Assembly (NCBI RefSeq): GCF_003992115.1
Contig: NZ_RQUX01000002.1
Span: 119,472-183,471 of the forward strand
Origin: Veillonella ratti
GTDB lineage: Bacteria; Bacillota; Negativicutes; Veillonellales; Veillonellaceae
Direction: 5' to 3'
Length of the DNA stretch: 64,000 nucleotides
Position 1 is the stretch's first letter. Each line of letters begins with the position of its first letter. Both the position numbers and the translations under genes were made by a program. The notes under the pieces were generated by a model that was not told the origin of the DNA, searched no databases, and worked only from the letters and a program-made list of their open reading frames with translations. Below, one piece after another: positions 33,701 to 42,705 of the stretch.

Positions 33701-34291
33701 ATCCCAGTCGAGAAGCGGTGCCAATTCATCATAATCGAGCACTTCAATTTTTTGAATTTCATGAGACGTTCTAAACCCGTCAAAGAAGTTGATGAACGGC
33801 ATACGGCCTTTAATCGCCGATAAATGAGCTACCGCACTCAAATCCATAACTTCCTGTACGGACGATTCGGCGAGCATGGCGCAACCTGTAGCGCGGCAAG
33901 CCATAACGTCTTGGTGGTCGCCGAAAATCGACAAAGCATGCGTCGCCAAGGCACGCGAAGCCACCTGGAATACTGCCGGTAACAATTCACCGGCCACTTT
34001 ATATAAATTAGGAATCATCAAGAGCAAGCCTTGTGCCGACGTGTAGGTAGTGGTCAGTGCCCCGGCCTGTAACGAACCGTGTACGGCGCCGGCTGCACCG
34101 GCTTCCGATTGCATTTCTACTACCTTAACAGTGTGTCCGAACACATTTTTACGCCCGTTAGCCGCCCATTCATCCACATGTTCCGGCATCGGTGATGACG
34201 GAGTAATCGGATAAATTGCGGCCACCTCGGTGAACCCGTAGGAAATGTGTGCAGCGGCTTGGTTGCCGTCCATAGTCTTCATTTTACGCAT
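30761..34291 (-). CDS. nifJ: Pyruvate:ferredoxin (flavodoxin) oxidoreductase
   Basis: 1176 residues, the full single-chain homodimeric form. Domains in order: pyrimidine-binding domain (YPITPSSPM), gamma and central domains, a two-cluster ferredoxin insert (CIQCNQCAFVCPH; CLGCGNCVQICPAP), then the TPP domain with CAGCGETPY and GDGWAYDIGFGGLDHVL...NTGGQSSKAT. It converts pyruvate + CoA to acetyl-CoA + CO2 and reduces ferredoxin, the central ATP-yielding step of lactate/pyruvate fermentation. The ATG at 34291 follows GGGAGG. Strong codon bias suggests high expression. The 214-bp gap upstream holds no clear terminator, so partial read-through from the transporter gene is possible. Confidence 0.97.
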   Translation of the reverse strand: MRKMKTMDGNQAAAHISYGFTEVAAIYPITPSSPMPEHVDEWAANGRKNVFGHTVKVVEMQSEAGAAGAVHGSLQAGALTTTYTSAQGLLLMIPNLYKVAGELLPAVFQVASRALATHALSIFGDHQDVMACRATGCAMLAESSVQEVMDLSAVAHLSAIKGRMPFINFFDGFRTSHEIQKIEVLDYDELAPLLDWDALKAFRKRALTPDAPVTRGTAENPDVYFTHREASNPFYLDIPGIVEEYMAEISKLTGREYHLFNYEGAPDATDVVVVMGAGAQVANETVEYLLEQGRKVGAVNVHLFRPFAMDRFIEALPKTVKRIAVLDRTKEPGSMGEPLFLDVQAAIARAKLDITVVGGRYGLGSRDVIPADIVAAFDNLAAAEPKAEFTLGIVDDVTGLSLPRPDNVWIDASHITACKFWGFGSDGTVGANKTAIKIIGDNTDMYAQAYFDYDSKKSGGVTMSHLRFGKKPINKPYLVTRPTFVACHRQAYVNEYDILQGIEEGGTFLLNCTWTPEELSEKLPAAMKRTIANKHLKFYIINAAQIAQDIGLGGRINMICQSAFFKLANIIPIEEAVQHLKDSIVATYGKKGQSVIDMNMMAVDKGVNAIVPVTVPADWANAVDAETKDTQEIPEYVQNICRPINAQKGYDLPVSTFMGYEDGTLPAGSAAYEKRGVALFVPHWHKENCIQCNQCAFVCPHATIRPVLATADEVAAAPAGFETIPAMGAGDLQLRISVSPLDCLGCGNCVQICPAPKGKAITMSPIDDELHLADAWNYGVNLPTKANPMKKETVKGSQFEVPLLEFSGACAGCGETPYARLVTQLFGDRMMIANAAGCSSIWGGSMPTSSYTVNQAGQGPTWANSLFEDNAEFGYGMRVGTTKIREQIGEYVATAIDECTAEQAELKDALSDWNEHREQGAGTRERSARLVALLEKVAQPTKAMTAILEEKQYLAKRSQWIFGGDGWAYDIGFGGLDHVLASGDDVNILVFDTEVYSNTGGQSSKATHTAAVAKFAASGKRTKKKDLGMIAMSYGYVYVAQVAMGADKNQLLKAITEAEAYPGPSLIIAYAPCINHGIKSGMGTTQEESRRAVAAGYWDLYRYNPALRGTDKNPFSLDSKEPTENFRDFLMGEVRYASLKQTFPEVAEELFAKTEEDAKERRLSYVRMQESLAPTK

Positions 34292-34505
34292 AGTAAAGCC
34301 TCCCGGTATATACTTATATAGTTGCGTCTGCATTTCTCATATGCAGTTGTCGCTGTTGGAAACTGATTTCACGCTAAACAAAAGCTCTCTCTTGATTCGG
34401 TCCTGCAATTTACTGCTAATTTACTGCTATTTACTTCTGGTACTGCTAATGTGCTGCTTACTTTAATTGTTACGCATGTACAGATGATGCTCAATGTTGA
34501 ATTTT

Positions 34506-35843
34506 TTAGAAAAATGGCGAAATACTGAGCAAGATACCGGCTGCTATGATAAACATTAGACTCGGACTTCTGAAACGAGCCAGGAAGTCTAATTTATACA
34601 CCAAATAAGTCGGTATAAAGCAACCGATAATCCCCATAATCGGGCCCATCCACGTTAAGAGACGAAGCACGGGAATATTCAGAATAATGGCGCCCCAAGC
34701 GACCAATACACCAAATACCAAGGTACCCCACGCAATCGCTTTGTGATTAATGCAATCTTCGTCATACACGCGTTTTAACAAATTAATGGCAATCCCCTGA
34801 CACGATTCTTTGAATGCCAGGAATACGCCGAAGAAGGCTGTCATAATTGAGAAAATATTAAGCAATAAGCTTAAAATTCTCACCGTATCGCCGTCCATTT
34901 CACTCGCTGCAATAGCCAAGGCGGAAATATTTTGACTGGCCGCCATAACGGCTTGCTCATGACTCATGGCCAAATTAAAGGAAATGGCAAAGAAAAAGAT
35001 GGTCACGAAAAGAACGCCGAACGATATATTCATGGCTCGCAAGGATTTGTGCCAAGCCACATCCACCGATTTATTGTGGGAACGATACGAAATTACCATC
35101 GGACTCAACGTCTGAATAAAAAGAATCGACGTGAGCGTCAACGGCAACATAGTAAACGCCTGATAGAGCGCATCCGACAAGCTCGGTAAAGCCGGAACAT
35201 TCGCCAAATTCCAATGGCTTACCATGATGAGCCCCAACACGATAATGGCTAATAACTTAGTAAGTACCAGCCCGGTGGATACTTTGAAAAGAATCTTCTC
35301 CCCTTGGGCCGCAATGGCCACCAATAAACAAATAACACCTAACCCGTAGAACGGATTACTCGATAGAATCGTGTCCGTTACCTCAAATGAGTATAAGAAG
35401 GACGCGCTGTCATTGGTAATCGCCGTGGAATACACGAAGATACTGATGACAATCATAACGAAATAAATCGCTCCTAAGAAGATACCCCAGTTTTTACCCA
35501 AATAATGGGAAATAACGGACGGATAATCCGTACATTCCGGCGATACCGCCAAGGTATTGACGAATAAGCGCTGGAACAGATAAAGCGCCGGATACCCCAC
35601 GGCCGCTGCCAACAAGTACACCCACACCCCTACAATACCGACTTGAACGGGTAAGAACACGATACCGGCGCCTATAGCCATACCGATACTCATGATAATC
35701 CAACCCCAGTCAGTACTGTCAAAACGGGTGGCTTCACGCCACTCAGCGTCGCTCATACCGGCTCTGGCCGCTTTGCTCATCCCTATAGCAACCGGTTCAC
35801 CGACAGCCGTAAGCGTCGCCTCAACTTGAATTTCCTTGTTCAT
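34506..35843 (-). CDS. HAAAP-family amino-acid transporter (SdaC/TdcC type)
   Basis: 445 residues, 11 predicted membrane segments. The cytosolic N-terminus of about 45 residues leads into GWIIMSIGMAIGAGIVFLPVQVG, the family's first-helix motif, and SPMVISYRSHNKS matches SdaC/TdcC proton:serine/threonine symporters. The likely cargo is serine or threonine, which would feed pyruvate to the adjacent PFOR. GAGGAGG precedes the ATG. It is divergent from the LysR gene at 36179. Confidence 0.85.
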   Translation of the reverse strand: MNKEIQVEATLTAVGEPVAIGMSKAARAGMSDAEWREATRFDSTDWGWIIMSIGMAIGAGIVFLPVQVGIVGVWVYLLAAAVGYPALYLFQRLFVNTLAVSPECTDYPSVISHYLGKNWGIFLGAIYFVMIVISIFVYSTAITNDSASFLYSFEVTDTILSSNPFYGLGVICLLVAIAAQGEKILFKVSTGLVLTKLLAIIVLGLIMVSHWNLANVPALPSLSDALYQAFTMLPLTLTSILFIQTLSPMVISYRSHNKSVDVAWHKSLRAMNISFGVLFVTIFFFAISFNLAMSHEQAVMAASQNISALAIAASEMDGDTVRILSLLLNIFSIMTAFFGVFLAFKESCQGIAINLLKRVYDEDCINHKAIAWGTLVFGVLVAWGAIILNIPVLRLLTWMGPIMGIIGCFIPTYLVYKLDFLARFRSPSLMFIIAAGILLSISPFF

Positions 35844-36178
35844 GAAAACCTCCTCTAATTATACATTATGACATATAAGTACAATTTCTCATAGTATATA
35901 TTCTGATAAAGCATGACTTTTTTTGCATTCCCTGTTACAATAAAATGGTCATATAATTCAATTTATTTATCAACTCAGTAATATACCTTAACAAAAGTCT
36001 TATATACCTATAATCCCGTGTTTTATACCTGTTATAGTTAACTATGTATGAGGGAAGTACCGTTACGTCTAGCGGTACTTAATATAGGTTCAGCATAACA
36101 TGTTAAAAATACACTGTGAAATACTTAATTAAGTGTTGTTACTATAGTTTAAAGCTATGTCACTTGGGAGGCGTCCTT
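35844..36178. promoter_or_regulatory. Divergent control region with two palindromes
   Basis: 335 bp between the transporter (-) and LysR (+) starts. It contains a perfect 12-bp palindrome ATAGTTAACTAT (36034-36045) and an 8-bp inverted repeat AAGTACCG/CGGTACTT (36055-36062/36073-36080). Both are plausible LysR sites. I see no gene. Confidence 0.5.
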
Positions 36179-37129
36179 ATGACCTTACAACAATTGCGTT
36201 ACTTAGTCGAGATCTCCAAATGCCAGTCCATTACACTGGCGGCCCAGCGTTTATTCATTGCGCAACCGAGCCTTTCTAAATCCATTAAAGACCTGGAGAA
36301 GGAGTTCGACATTACCATACTGGAACGCACGCGTCACGGTGTTTCCTTCACCGTTGAAGGCCTTGAGTTTTTAGACTACGCCCATCGCATTCTCGAGCAG
36401 GTCAACGGCCTTAACAACTACTTCAATCAGGACAGTATCAACAATCGGCTCACCCTTACCGTGTCGGCCCAACACTACATGTTCTCCATCGAAGCGCTCA
36501 CGAATTTTGTAAAACGCTTGAAAAAAGTCTCCGATTATACCATCGTTTTTAACGAATGTCGCACATCTAAGGTTATCGACAACGTCCTCTTAGGGAAAAG
36601 CCAACTGGGTATTCTCTATCTGTCACGGAGCAACAATAAATTTATGAAACGTCTTTTTGCACAAAAAGGTATTGAGTTTACACCACTTCGTCAATTCCCG
36701 CCTTGCGTCTATATCGGTCATAATCATCCGTTAAAAAACGCCGGTGCCCTCACCGTAGAGGATCTGCAGGACTATCCGTATATTAAATACTATCAGGGCA
36801 ATGACTCCTATCAGTATGCCGAAGAGGTGAGCGTCCGCGGTCTTCAAGAGAATCGCTCCCTCGTCGTATCCGACCGCTCCACTATTTTGCGCCTTTTAGC
36901 CTGCACCGATGCCTTTACTATCGGCTGCGGCTGCCTATTGCCGGACATTACCAAAGACCGTATCTTATCCATTCCGCTGGAAGGCGCCCTGGACCTTATC
37001 AATATTGGCTGGATAAAACTAAAAAGCACCAATATGACGCCGGCTATGACAGATTATGTGGAGCTCCTGGAAGATTCCATCGATTCCTTAAGCCATCCCG
37101 TTTTTGCACCGCTAAAAAATGAGGCCTAA
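36179..37129 (+). CDS. LysR-family transcriptional regulator
   Basis: 316 residues. N-terminal winged HTH (MTLQQLRYLVEISKCQSITLAAQRLFIAQPSLSKSIKDLE) and an effector domain of CynR/CysB-like type. I chose the ATG at 36179 behind TTGGGAGGCG; an in-frame ATG at 36116 has no ribosome site and adds a non-family extension. Its neighbours are the divergent amino-acid transporter and, 250 bp downstream, methionine gamma-lyase, so control of amino-acid or sulfur use is inferred. Confidence 0.88.
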   Translation: MTLQQLRYLVEISKCQSITLAAQRLFIAQPSLSKSIKDLEKEFDITILERTRHGVSFTVEGLEFLDYAHRILEQVNGLNNYFNQDSINNRLTLTVSAQHYMFSIEALTNFVKRLKKVSDYTIVFNECRTSKVIDNVLLGKSQLGILYLSRSNNKFMKRLFAQKGIEFTPLRQFPPCVYIGHNHPLKNAGALTVEDLQDYPYIKYYQGNDSYQYAEEVSVRGLQENRSLVVSDRSTILRLLACTDAFTIGCGCLLPDITKDRILSIPLEGALDLINIGWIKLKSTNMTPAMTDYVELLEDSIDSLSHPVFAPLKNEA

Positions 37130-37181
37130 ATGATTCGCCCCTCGCCTAAGCAATAACAATAGCACAAATTTCTTATATCAA

Positions 37182-37209
37182 AGAGCCTTCGGCCCATGCC
37201 GGTGGCTCT
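37182..37209 (+). terminator. LysR gene terminator
   Basis: AGAGCC/GGCTCT outer arms with inner CGGC/GCCG, followed by a T-rich stretch. Confidence 0.6.
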
Positions 37210-37378
37210 ATTTACTTCCCATAAATCAATTAATTTAGATATAGTTTTAATGCATGGTAAATACACTCCAGGCGGTATTATACAGTATGAAATATCCATG
37301 TTACACTGACCTCAAAATAAACGGTGTTCCCAATAACTTGTCCGTTTTAAAAAGACTTACTTTTAGGAGGTATATAAC

Positions 37379-38575
37379 ATGGAAGATTTAAAAAACAAGG
37401 GATTCTCTACTAAAGCAATTCACGGCGGCGCAGCGCCTAATACATTTGGAGCTTTAACAGCACCTATTTACCAAACTTCTACATTCGTTTTCGACTCTGC
37501 CGAACAGGGTGGTCGTCGCTTTGCCCTCGAAGAAGGAGGTTATATCTACTCTCGTTTAGGTAATCCGACCAACACGCAGTTGGAAGAAAAATTAGCTCTT
37601 TTAGAAGGGGCCGAAGCTTGTATGTCCACCGCATCCGGCATGGGCGCCATTTCCGCCACCTTGTGGACGGCGCTGAAAGCGGGCGATCATGTTATCGCGT
37701 GTGACACCTTGTACGGCTGCACCTTCGCCCTTCTCAACCACGGATTAACCCGCATGGGCGTCGAAGTTACCTTCGTTGATATGAGCGATGTGGACGCTGT
37801 GAAAAAAGCCTTCAAACCAAATACTAAAGTGGTGTATTTAGAAACGCCGGCGAACCCGACGCTTAAAATCGTAGACATCAAAACGATTGCCGAAATCAGC
37901 CATAAAGAGGCCGATTGCCTCGTTGTTGTGGACAACACCTTCTGCACACCTTACATCCAACAGCCATTATCCTTGGGTGCCGATGTAGTGGTTCACTCCG
38001 CTACCAAATACTTAAACGGTCACGGCGACGTAATTGCCGGTTTTGTATGCGGCTCTGCCGACTTCTTAACGCAAGTTCGTTTATACGGTATCAAAGACAT
38101 GACCGGCGCCGTACTCAGCCCGTTTGATGCCTTCCTCGTAGCCCGCGGTCTTAAAACTTTGGCCATCCGCATGGAACGCCATTGTGCTAACGCCATGAAA
38201 GTGGCTCAATTCTTGGAAACCCATCCGGCCGTTAAATCCGTAAACTATCCGGGCTTACCAAGCTTCCCGCAATATGACTTAGCTAAACAGCAAATGGCCT
38301 TACCGGGCGGCATGGTATCCTTTGAATTAAAAGGCGGCGTCAAAGAAGGGGCTGTTGTTATGAACAGTGTTAAACTCTGCCGCTTAGCCGTTTCCCTTGG
38401 CGATGCGGAAACCCTCATCGAACATGCCGCATCCATGACACACTCCACCTACACAAAAGAAGAATTGGCCGCTGCCAATATCAGTGAAGGTCTCGTACGT
38501 TTATCCGTAGGCCTCGAAGATGCGGACGATATCATTGCCGATCTAGCCCAGGCTTTGGATCAAATCGCCAAATAG
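37379..38575 (+). CDS. megL: Methionine gamma-lyase (PLP trans-sulfuration family)
   Basis: 398 residues. PLP lysine in VVVHSATKYLNGHGD; YSRLGNPTNTQLEEKLALLEGAEA and the ETPANPTLKIVD loop are family-wide. The motif CDTLYGCTF has the Cys that corresponds to Cys116 of Pseudomonas methionine gamma-lyase and is absent from cystathionine synthases and lyases, so I favour MGL: methionine to methanethiol + ammonia + 2-oxobutyrate. TAGGAGG precedes the ATG. Cystathionine gamma-synthase/lyase is the alternative. Confidence 0.82.
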   Translation: MEDLKNKGFSTKAIHGGAAPNTFGALTAPIYQTSTFVFDSAEQGGRRFALEEGGYIYSRLGNPTNTQLEEKLALLEGAEACMSTASGMGAISATLWTALKAGDHVIACDTLYGCTFALLNHGLTRMGVEVTFVDMSDVDAVKKAFKPNTKVVYLETPANPTLKIVDIKTIAEISHKEADCLVVVDNTFCTPYIQQPLSLGADVVVHSATKYLNGHGDVIAGFVCGSADFLTQVRLYGIKDMTGAVLSPFDAFLVARGLKTLAIRMERHCANAMKVAQFLETHPAVKSVNYPGLPSFPQYDLAKQQMALPGGMVSFELKGGVKEGAVVMNSVKLCRLAVSLGDAETLIEHAASMTHSTYTKEELAAANISEGLVRLSVGLEDADDIIADLAQALDQIAK

Positions 38576-39010
38576 TTCAACATTGGCACAATCAGCAATT
38601 AAGATTAGCATCCTAACGTAATTACTTCAAATTAACAGCAGCACTTCACGCCTCCTTTTACACTTGCCATAAGGCCGGTACCGGCAAATTGTCGGCCTTA
38701 ACGATGCGTGAATTTTGATACTCCTATCCGCTCATTATATTTAAAAACTAATAAACTTATTTCATTAGACACTATGTAGTGGATAGGAACTCTCAATTAC
38801 TACAATGCCCTTGCCTGTAACCCTCGTGTTTTCAGGTAGGGGCATTATTAATTATTTTTTATAATAACATAATAAAAATATTTTCATCTATTTATATTTT
38901 CTATATCTATTATTACATATTACAACCGCCAAATTGTTTGACTTTTCACATCTAAAGTTTTAGTATATAAAAACAAGCTAGTCAAAATTTTAATAAGGAG
39001 GTACCTTGAG
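38576..39010. other. Intergenic gap with two terminators and the cfa promoter
   Basis: First hairpin: TAAGGCCG/CGGCCTTA (38670-38677/38693-38700), enclosing the palindrome GCCGGTACCGGC and flanked by TTCACGC/GCGTGAA. Second: 14-bp arms 38804-38817/38833-38846 (two G-T wobbles) followed by a T-run. No gene seen. Confidence 0.65.
38938..38966 (+). promoter_or_regulatory. Putative cfa promoter
   Basis: TTGACT (38938-38943), 17-bp spacer, TAGTAT. The start codon follows 45 nt later. Confidence 0.55.
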
Positions 39011-40195
39011 ATGTTAGGCAACTTAGGTGAAAAAATAGAGGAAAAGGCAATGATTAGTTTCTTAAAACGATTCGATGCCAATCCTTTTAAAGTAAAATTT
39101 AAAGATAATGAATATATAATTGGCGAAGGGGAACCTCTTTTTACAGTAGATATGAAGGAACCCATTCCCGCAAACAAGCTCATGGCGAGTACATCCATCG
39201 CTCTCGGCGAAGCATACATGGACGGCAATCTAGAAATTGAAGGCGATTTATACTTCGCGTTGAACCATTTTCTCGGCCAGATGGATCAGTTTTCCACGGC
39301 CGGCGACGTACTCACCAAATTAACCCACAATCCGCTTACCAAGAAACACCAGGCGGAAGAAGTGCAGAGCCACTACGATATCGGCAACGATTTCTACTCC
39401 CTTTGGCTCGATGAAACCATGCAGTATTCTTGTGCTTACTTCGAAGATGAGAATACGACTCTTTACGAAGCACAGATGAATAAAATCCACCGCATTTTGG
39501 ACAAACTGTATTTAAAAGAAGGCATGCGCCTCTTAGATATCGGTTGCGGCTGGGGCTATTTGCTTCTCGAAGCGGCTAAAAAATACAAAATCAAGGGCAC
39601 CGGCATTACGCTCAGCCATGAACAGTATGAAAAATTCCAGGAACGCATTAAGGAAAATCACTTGGAAGATTACCTCCAAGTCAAACTCATGGACTACCGT
39701 GATTTACCGAAATCGGGCCTAGAATTCGACCGCGTTGTGAGCGTTGGCATGGTAGAACATGTAGGCCGTGAAAACTATCAGCTATTCAACGACTGTGTAG
39801 ACTCCGTGCTCGTTGACGGCGGTGTTTTCCTCCTTCACTTCATCAGCGGTATGGATGAAAAACCTGGCGACGCTTGGATGAGCAAATACATCTTCCCGGG
39901 CGGCATGTTACCAAGCCTGCGTGAAATGATTTCCGATATGACGGACGATAAATTCCACATCTTAGACGTAGAAAACCTCCGCATGCACTACAATAAAACC
40001 TTGTTGGAATGGGACAAAAACTTCCGTGCCCAGCTCCCAACCATTCGCCAAAAATTCGACGAACGCTTCATTCGCATGTGGGATTTATACCTTAACGGCT
40101 GTGCCGCCGCTTTTGCGAACGGCATGATGGACTTACATCAGATTCTAGCTACCAAGGGCATCAACAATGATTTACCGATGACGCGTTGGTATTAA
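39011..40195 (+). CDS. cfa: Cyclopropane-fatty-acyl-phospholipid synthase
   Basis: 394 residues. An N-terminal lipid-binding domain (ASTSIALGEAYMDGNLEIEGDLY) precedes a SAM methyltransferase domain (HYDIGNDFYSLWLDETMQYSCAYF; LDIGCGWGYLLLEAA; MVEHVGRENY). It adds a methylene group to cis double bonds of membrane phospholipids, usually in stress or stationary phase. AAGGAGG precedes the ATG. Confidence 0.95.
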   Translation: MLGNLGEKIEEKAMISFLKRFDANPFKVKFKDNEYIIGEGEPLFTVDMKEPIPANKLMASTSIALGEAYMDGNLEIEGDLYFALNHFLGQMDQFSTAGDVLTKLTHNPLTKKHQAEEVQSHYDIGNDFYSLWLDETMQYSCAYFEDENTTLYEAQMNKIHRILDKLYLKEGMRLLDIGCGWGYLLLEAAKKYKIKGTGITLSHEQYEKFQERIKENHLEDYLQVKLMDYRDLPKSGLEFDRVVSVGMVEHVGRENYQLFNDCVDSVLVDGGVFLLHFISGMDEKPGDAWMSKYIFPGGMLPSLREMISDMTDDKFHILDVENLRMHYNKTLLEWDKNFRAQLPTIRQKFDERFIRMWDLYLNGCAAAFANGMMDLHQILATKGINNDLPMTRWY

Positions 40196-40279
40196 TCAAA
40201 AATATGGTGGTTATTGCCTGAACTGCAACAAACCGCTTTAAACAATCCATAATTTGTTTGAGCTAAACATGACATAACA

Positions 40280-40313
40280 AAACCCCGATTCATCAACCGA
40301 TGAGTCGGGGTTT
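40280..40313. terminator. Bidirectional terminator between cfa and the RibD-like gene
   Basis: 15-bp arms 40280-40294/40299-40313 with one wobble and an AACC loop, with an A-run on the left and a T-run on the right; it serves two convergent genes. Confidence 0.85.
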
Positions 40314-40407
40314 ATTTAATATATTATAGTTTCGTACTATACGTTTTAGCTGTAATCATAGCTGTGATATTAGTTATGGCGGTGATGTTAGCCGTGTAAG
40401 AAAGCTC

Positions 40408-41193
40408 TTATTTATGAGCCTCAATCATGCCCATAACTTCTTTATACGTCGGATCGTTGTCGAAGTCGAACTCTACTTTTTCACCGACCTGCCAACGAAT
40501 CCAAACGGCATCGTCTTCCATGATTTCAACACTCAACGGTTTAAAGAGAATCGGCTGATCTTTGGTGATACCCGGTTTTGCCATAAAAAGTGTCTGTGTT
40601 GCTGTACTGCCGTCTGCAGCCGGCGCAATCACCTGGCTTATTTCGTCAACAAGACCGGCTTGGAGGAAACTCCAGTTAAGCACGGCACCGCCACCGAGCA
40701 TCATTTTTTCAACATGGAGCACGTCCTTAATCTTTTCACAAGCAAGAGCTAAATCAACGGAATCCTTGCCGCAGATCAAATAGCTGATGCCTTTTTGACG
40801 AAGAAAATCTTTATAACTATTCGGCGTGGCTTCCGTTAAGATAGACACCACATGCGGCTTCATATCACCATCTTCCGCCGTGTTATCAGGCCATGCCAAT
40901 TTACCCTTACTGTCGATGGCAATCATGAACTGCCCCAAAGAAGCGCCTTCAGCAATAAAGTCGCCAGCTGGAACCTCAGGCGCCGCTTCATTTACCGGTG
41001 GTGTTTCATAATACGTAAAATTATCATCAATCGTCGTACGGCCTAAAATAAGCGCTTGGTACTCATACTTCTGATGTTGCACTATGTCAAAGGAATCGCC
41101 TTCATCGACAGCATTGGGGCGCCAAAGGTATTTTCCCATAATTTTACCGTCTAAACTCGTTTCCATATGGCAAAAAATATAAGGTCTCGTCAT
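40408..41193 (-). CDS. RibD C-terminal/DHFR-like reductase
   Basis: 261 residues. RPYIFCHMETSLDGKI at the N-terminus, LGRTTIDDNF, then LMLGGGAVLNWSFLQAGLVDEISQVIAPAADG match the RibD_C (dihydrofolate-reductase-like) fold that reduces pyrimidine or pterin-like substrates with NADPH. There is no deaminase domain, so it is a stand-alone reductase of unknown substrate. The ATG at 41193 follows AAGGAAAGG. It shares the leader string GAAAGGATAC with the alcohol dehydrogenase upstream. Confidence 0.8.
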   Translation of the reverse strand: MTRPYIFCHMETSLDGKIMGKYLWRPNAVDEGDSFDIVQHQKYEYQALILGRTTIDDNFTYYETPPVNEAAPEVPAGDFIAEGASLGQFMIAIDSKGKLAWPDNTAEDGDMKPHVVSILTEATPNSYKDFLRQKGISYLICGKDSVDLALACEKIKDVLHVEKMMLGGGAVLNWSFLQAGLVDEISQVIAPAADGSTATQTLFMAKPGITKDQPILFKPLSVEIMEDDAVWIRWQVGEKVEFDFDNDPTYKEVMGMIEAHK

Positions 41194-41214
41194 CACACTG
41201 TATCCTTTCCTTTA

Positions 41215-41246
41215 AGGTATACCCTAAGCTCAAGCTTACGGTATAA
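41215..41246. promoter_or_regulatory. Inverted repeat between alcohol dehydrogenase and RibD-like genes
   Basis: 15-nt arms with two mismatches meet around CA (core TAAGCT-CA-AGCTTA). It may be the alcohol dehydrogenase terminator or an operator for the downstream gene. Confidence 0.45.
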
Positions 41247-41284
41247 CATAATCTCAGCCTACAATAGGGCTCAATAGTCGGAAA

Positions 41285-42451
41285 TTATAAGCTGGCTTTT
41301 AAAACAGCTACGACTTCATCACGTGACAATACTTTGTAGCCGCCTTTAAGAATGAAGGTGGCATCGGCAATGCCTTCAATCATGTCAGGCGTAACGCCAA
41401 GATCGGTTAAGTTCATAACCACACCGATTTCACGCATGTAATCGGCCATAGCATCTAAACCGGCCAAGGCAATTTCTTCATCCGTTTTACCGGTTCCATC
41501 TACATTCCACACATTCAAGGCATAGCGTTTAAACTTAGGCAAGCCGGCCTGCAAAATATGTTTGTAGTATGGAATGGAAACCGCCGCCAAGGTCATGCCA
41601 TGAGTGGCATCGGTATACGCACCTACCGCCTGGCCAAGCATATGAACCATCCAGTCGCCCGGTTTACCCATATGAGTAAATGTGTTCAGTGCCCAAGTGG
41701 CCGTCCACATAATATTACTGCGTGCTTCATAGTCCTTAGGATTTTTTACGGCAATGCGCGCACTGTGAATCACGGAACGTAAAAGCCCTTCAATTACATA
41801 ATCCGATGTATTATCATCTTCACCGGAGAAGTATTGTTCCAGTAGGTGAGACATGATGTCAAAGAATCCCGCTACCATCTGATACGTAGGCAATGTATAG
41901 GTGTAAGTAGGATCTAAGATAGAGAATTTAGGGAATACATTAGCACCGAATACATGGCCGACTTTTAATTTTTTAGCGGGGTTCGTAATAACAGAGCCAC
42001 CGTTCATTTCAGAACCTGTGCCTACCATTGTTAAAACAGTACCTACCGGTACGATTTCACAATCCACATCCTCCATGCGTTCAAAATATTTTTCCCATGG
42101 GTCTTCCTTACAATTAATCGATACCGACACAGCTTTCGCATAGTCAATAACGGAACCGCCGCCGACAGCCAAGATAAAATCTACATTGCCTGCTTTAGCC
42201 CGTTCGATGCCTTCATATAATTTATCTACCGTAGGATTAGACATAACACCGGCATCTTCGGTAATCGTCTTGCCGTTGGCTTTTAAAATTTCAACCACTT
42301 GATCATATAGTCCTGATTTTTTAATGGAGCCGCCACCATATACAAGAAGAACATTCTTACCAAACTTCGGCAGTTCCTGCTGCAATGATTCCAATGCATT
42401 TTGACCAAAATGAATTCGCGTCGGATTTTCAAAAGTAAATGTACCTAACAT
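41285..42451 (-). CDS. Iron-containing alcohol dehydrogenase (BdhA/YqhD group)
   Basis: 388 residues. FENPTRIHFG start, GGGSIKKSGLYDQV and AVGGGSVIDYAKAV nucleotide loops, GTGSEMNGGSVI and the metal His cluster in THGMTLAAVSIPYYKH. It reduces aldehydes or butyraldehyde with NAD(P)H, regenerating cofactor. The ATG at 42451 follows AAGGAAAGG. Confidence 0.92.
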   Translation of the reverse strand: MLGTFTFENPTRIHFGQNALESLQQELPKFGKNVLLVYGGGSIKKSGLYDQVVEILKANGKTITEDAGVMSNPTVDKLYEGIERAKAGNVDFILAVGGGSVIDYAKAVSVSINCKEDPWEKYFERMEDVDCEIVPVGTVLTMVGTGSEMNGGSVITNPAKKLKVGHVFGANVFPKFSILDPTYTYTLPTYQMVAGFFDIMSHLLEQYFSGEDDNTSDYVIEGLLRSVIHSARIAVKNPKDYEARSNIMWTATWALNTFTHMGKPGDWMVHMLGQAVGAYTDATHGMTLAAVSIPYYKHILQAGLPKFKRYALNVWNVDGTGKTDEEIALAGLDAMADYMREIGVVMNLTDLGVTPDMIEGIADATFILKGGYKVLSRDEVVAVLKASL

Positions 42452-42662
42452 AACGTATCCTTTCCTTTCTTTACACAACTATTCAATACTGTAACCACGA
42501 ATAATTCTGCCTTGGATTGCCAACTGATATTACGCCGGTCCATGAGCAAACAAAAGAAAATATAAAGTATTACACGGCCAAATAGCTTCTATATACATGC
42601 TAGCTATCAATGCCTATACTTTTATTTTAACCCTTGAAGTTGACTTTAAGTCAAGCAATAAA

Positions 42663-42694
42663 AAAACTCCGCCGTAAAATTACGACAGAGTTTT
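42663..42694 (-). terminator. DUF554 gene terminator
   Basis: AAAACTC/GAGTTTT outer arms with inner CGTAA/TTACG; the A-run on the left gives the U-tract on the minus strand. Confidence 0.65.
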
Positions 42695-42705
42695 ATTAAA
42701 TTAAC

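Noticed and set aside
37379..38575. Cystathionine gamma-synthase/lyase assignment
   Set aside because: The MGL-type cysteine in LYGCTF favours methionine gamma-lyase; kept as an alternative only.
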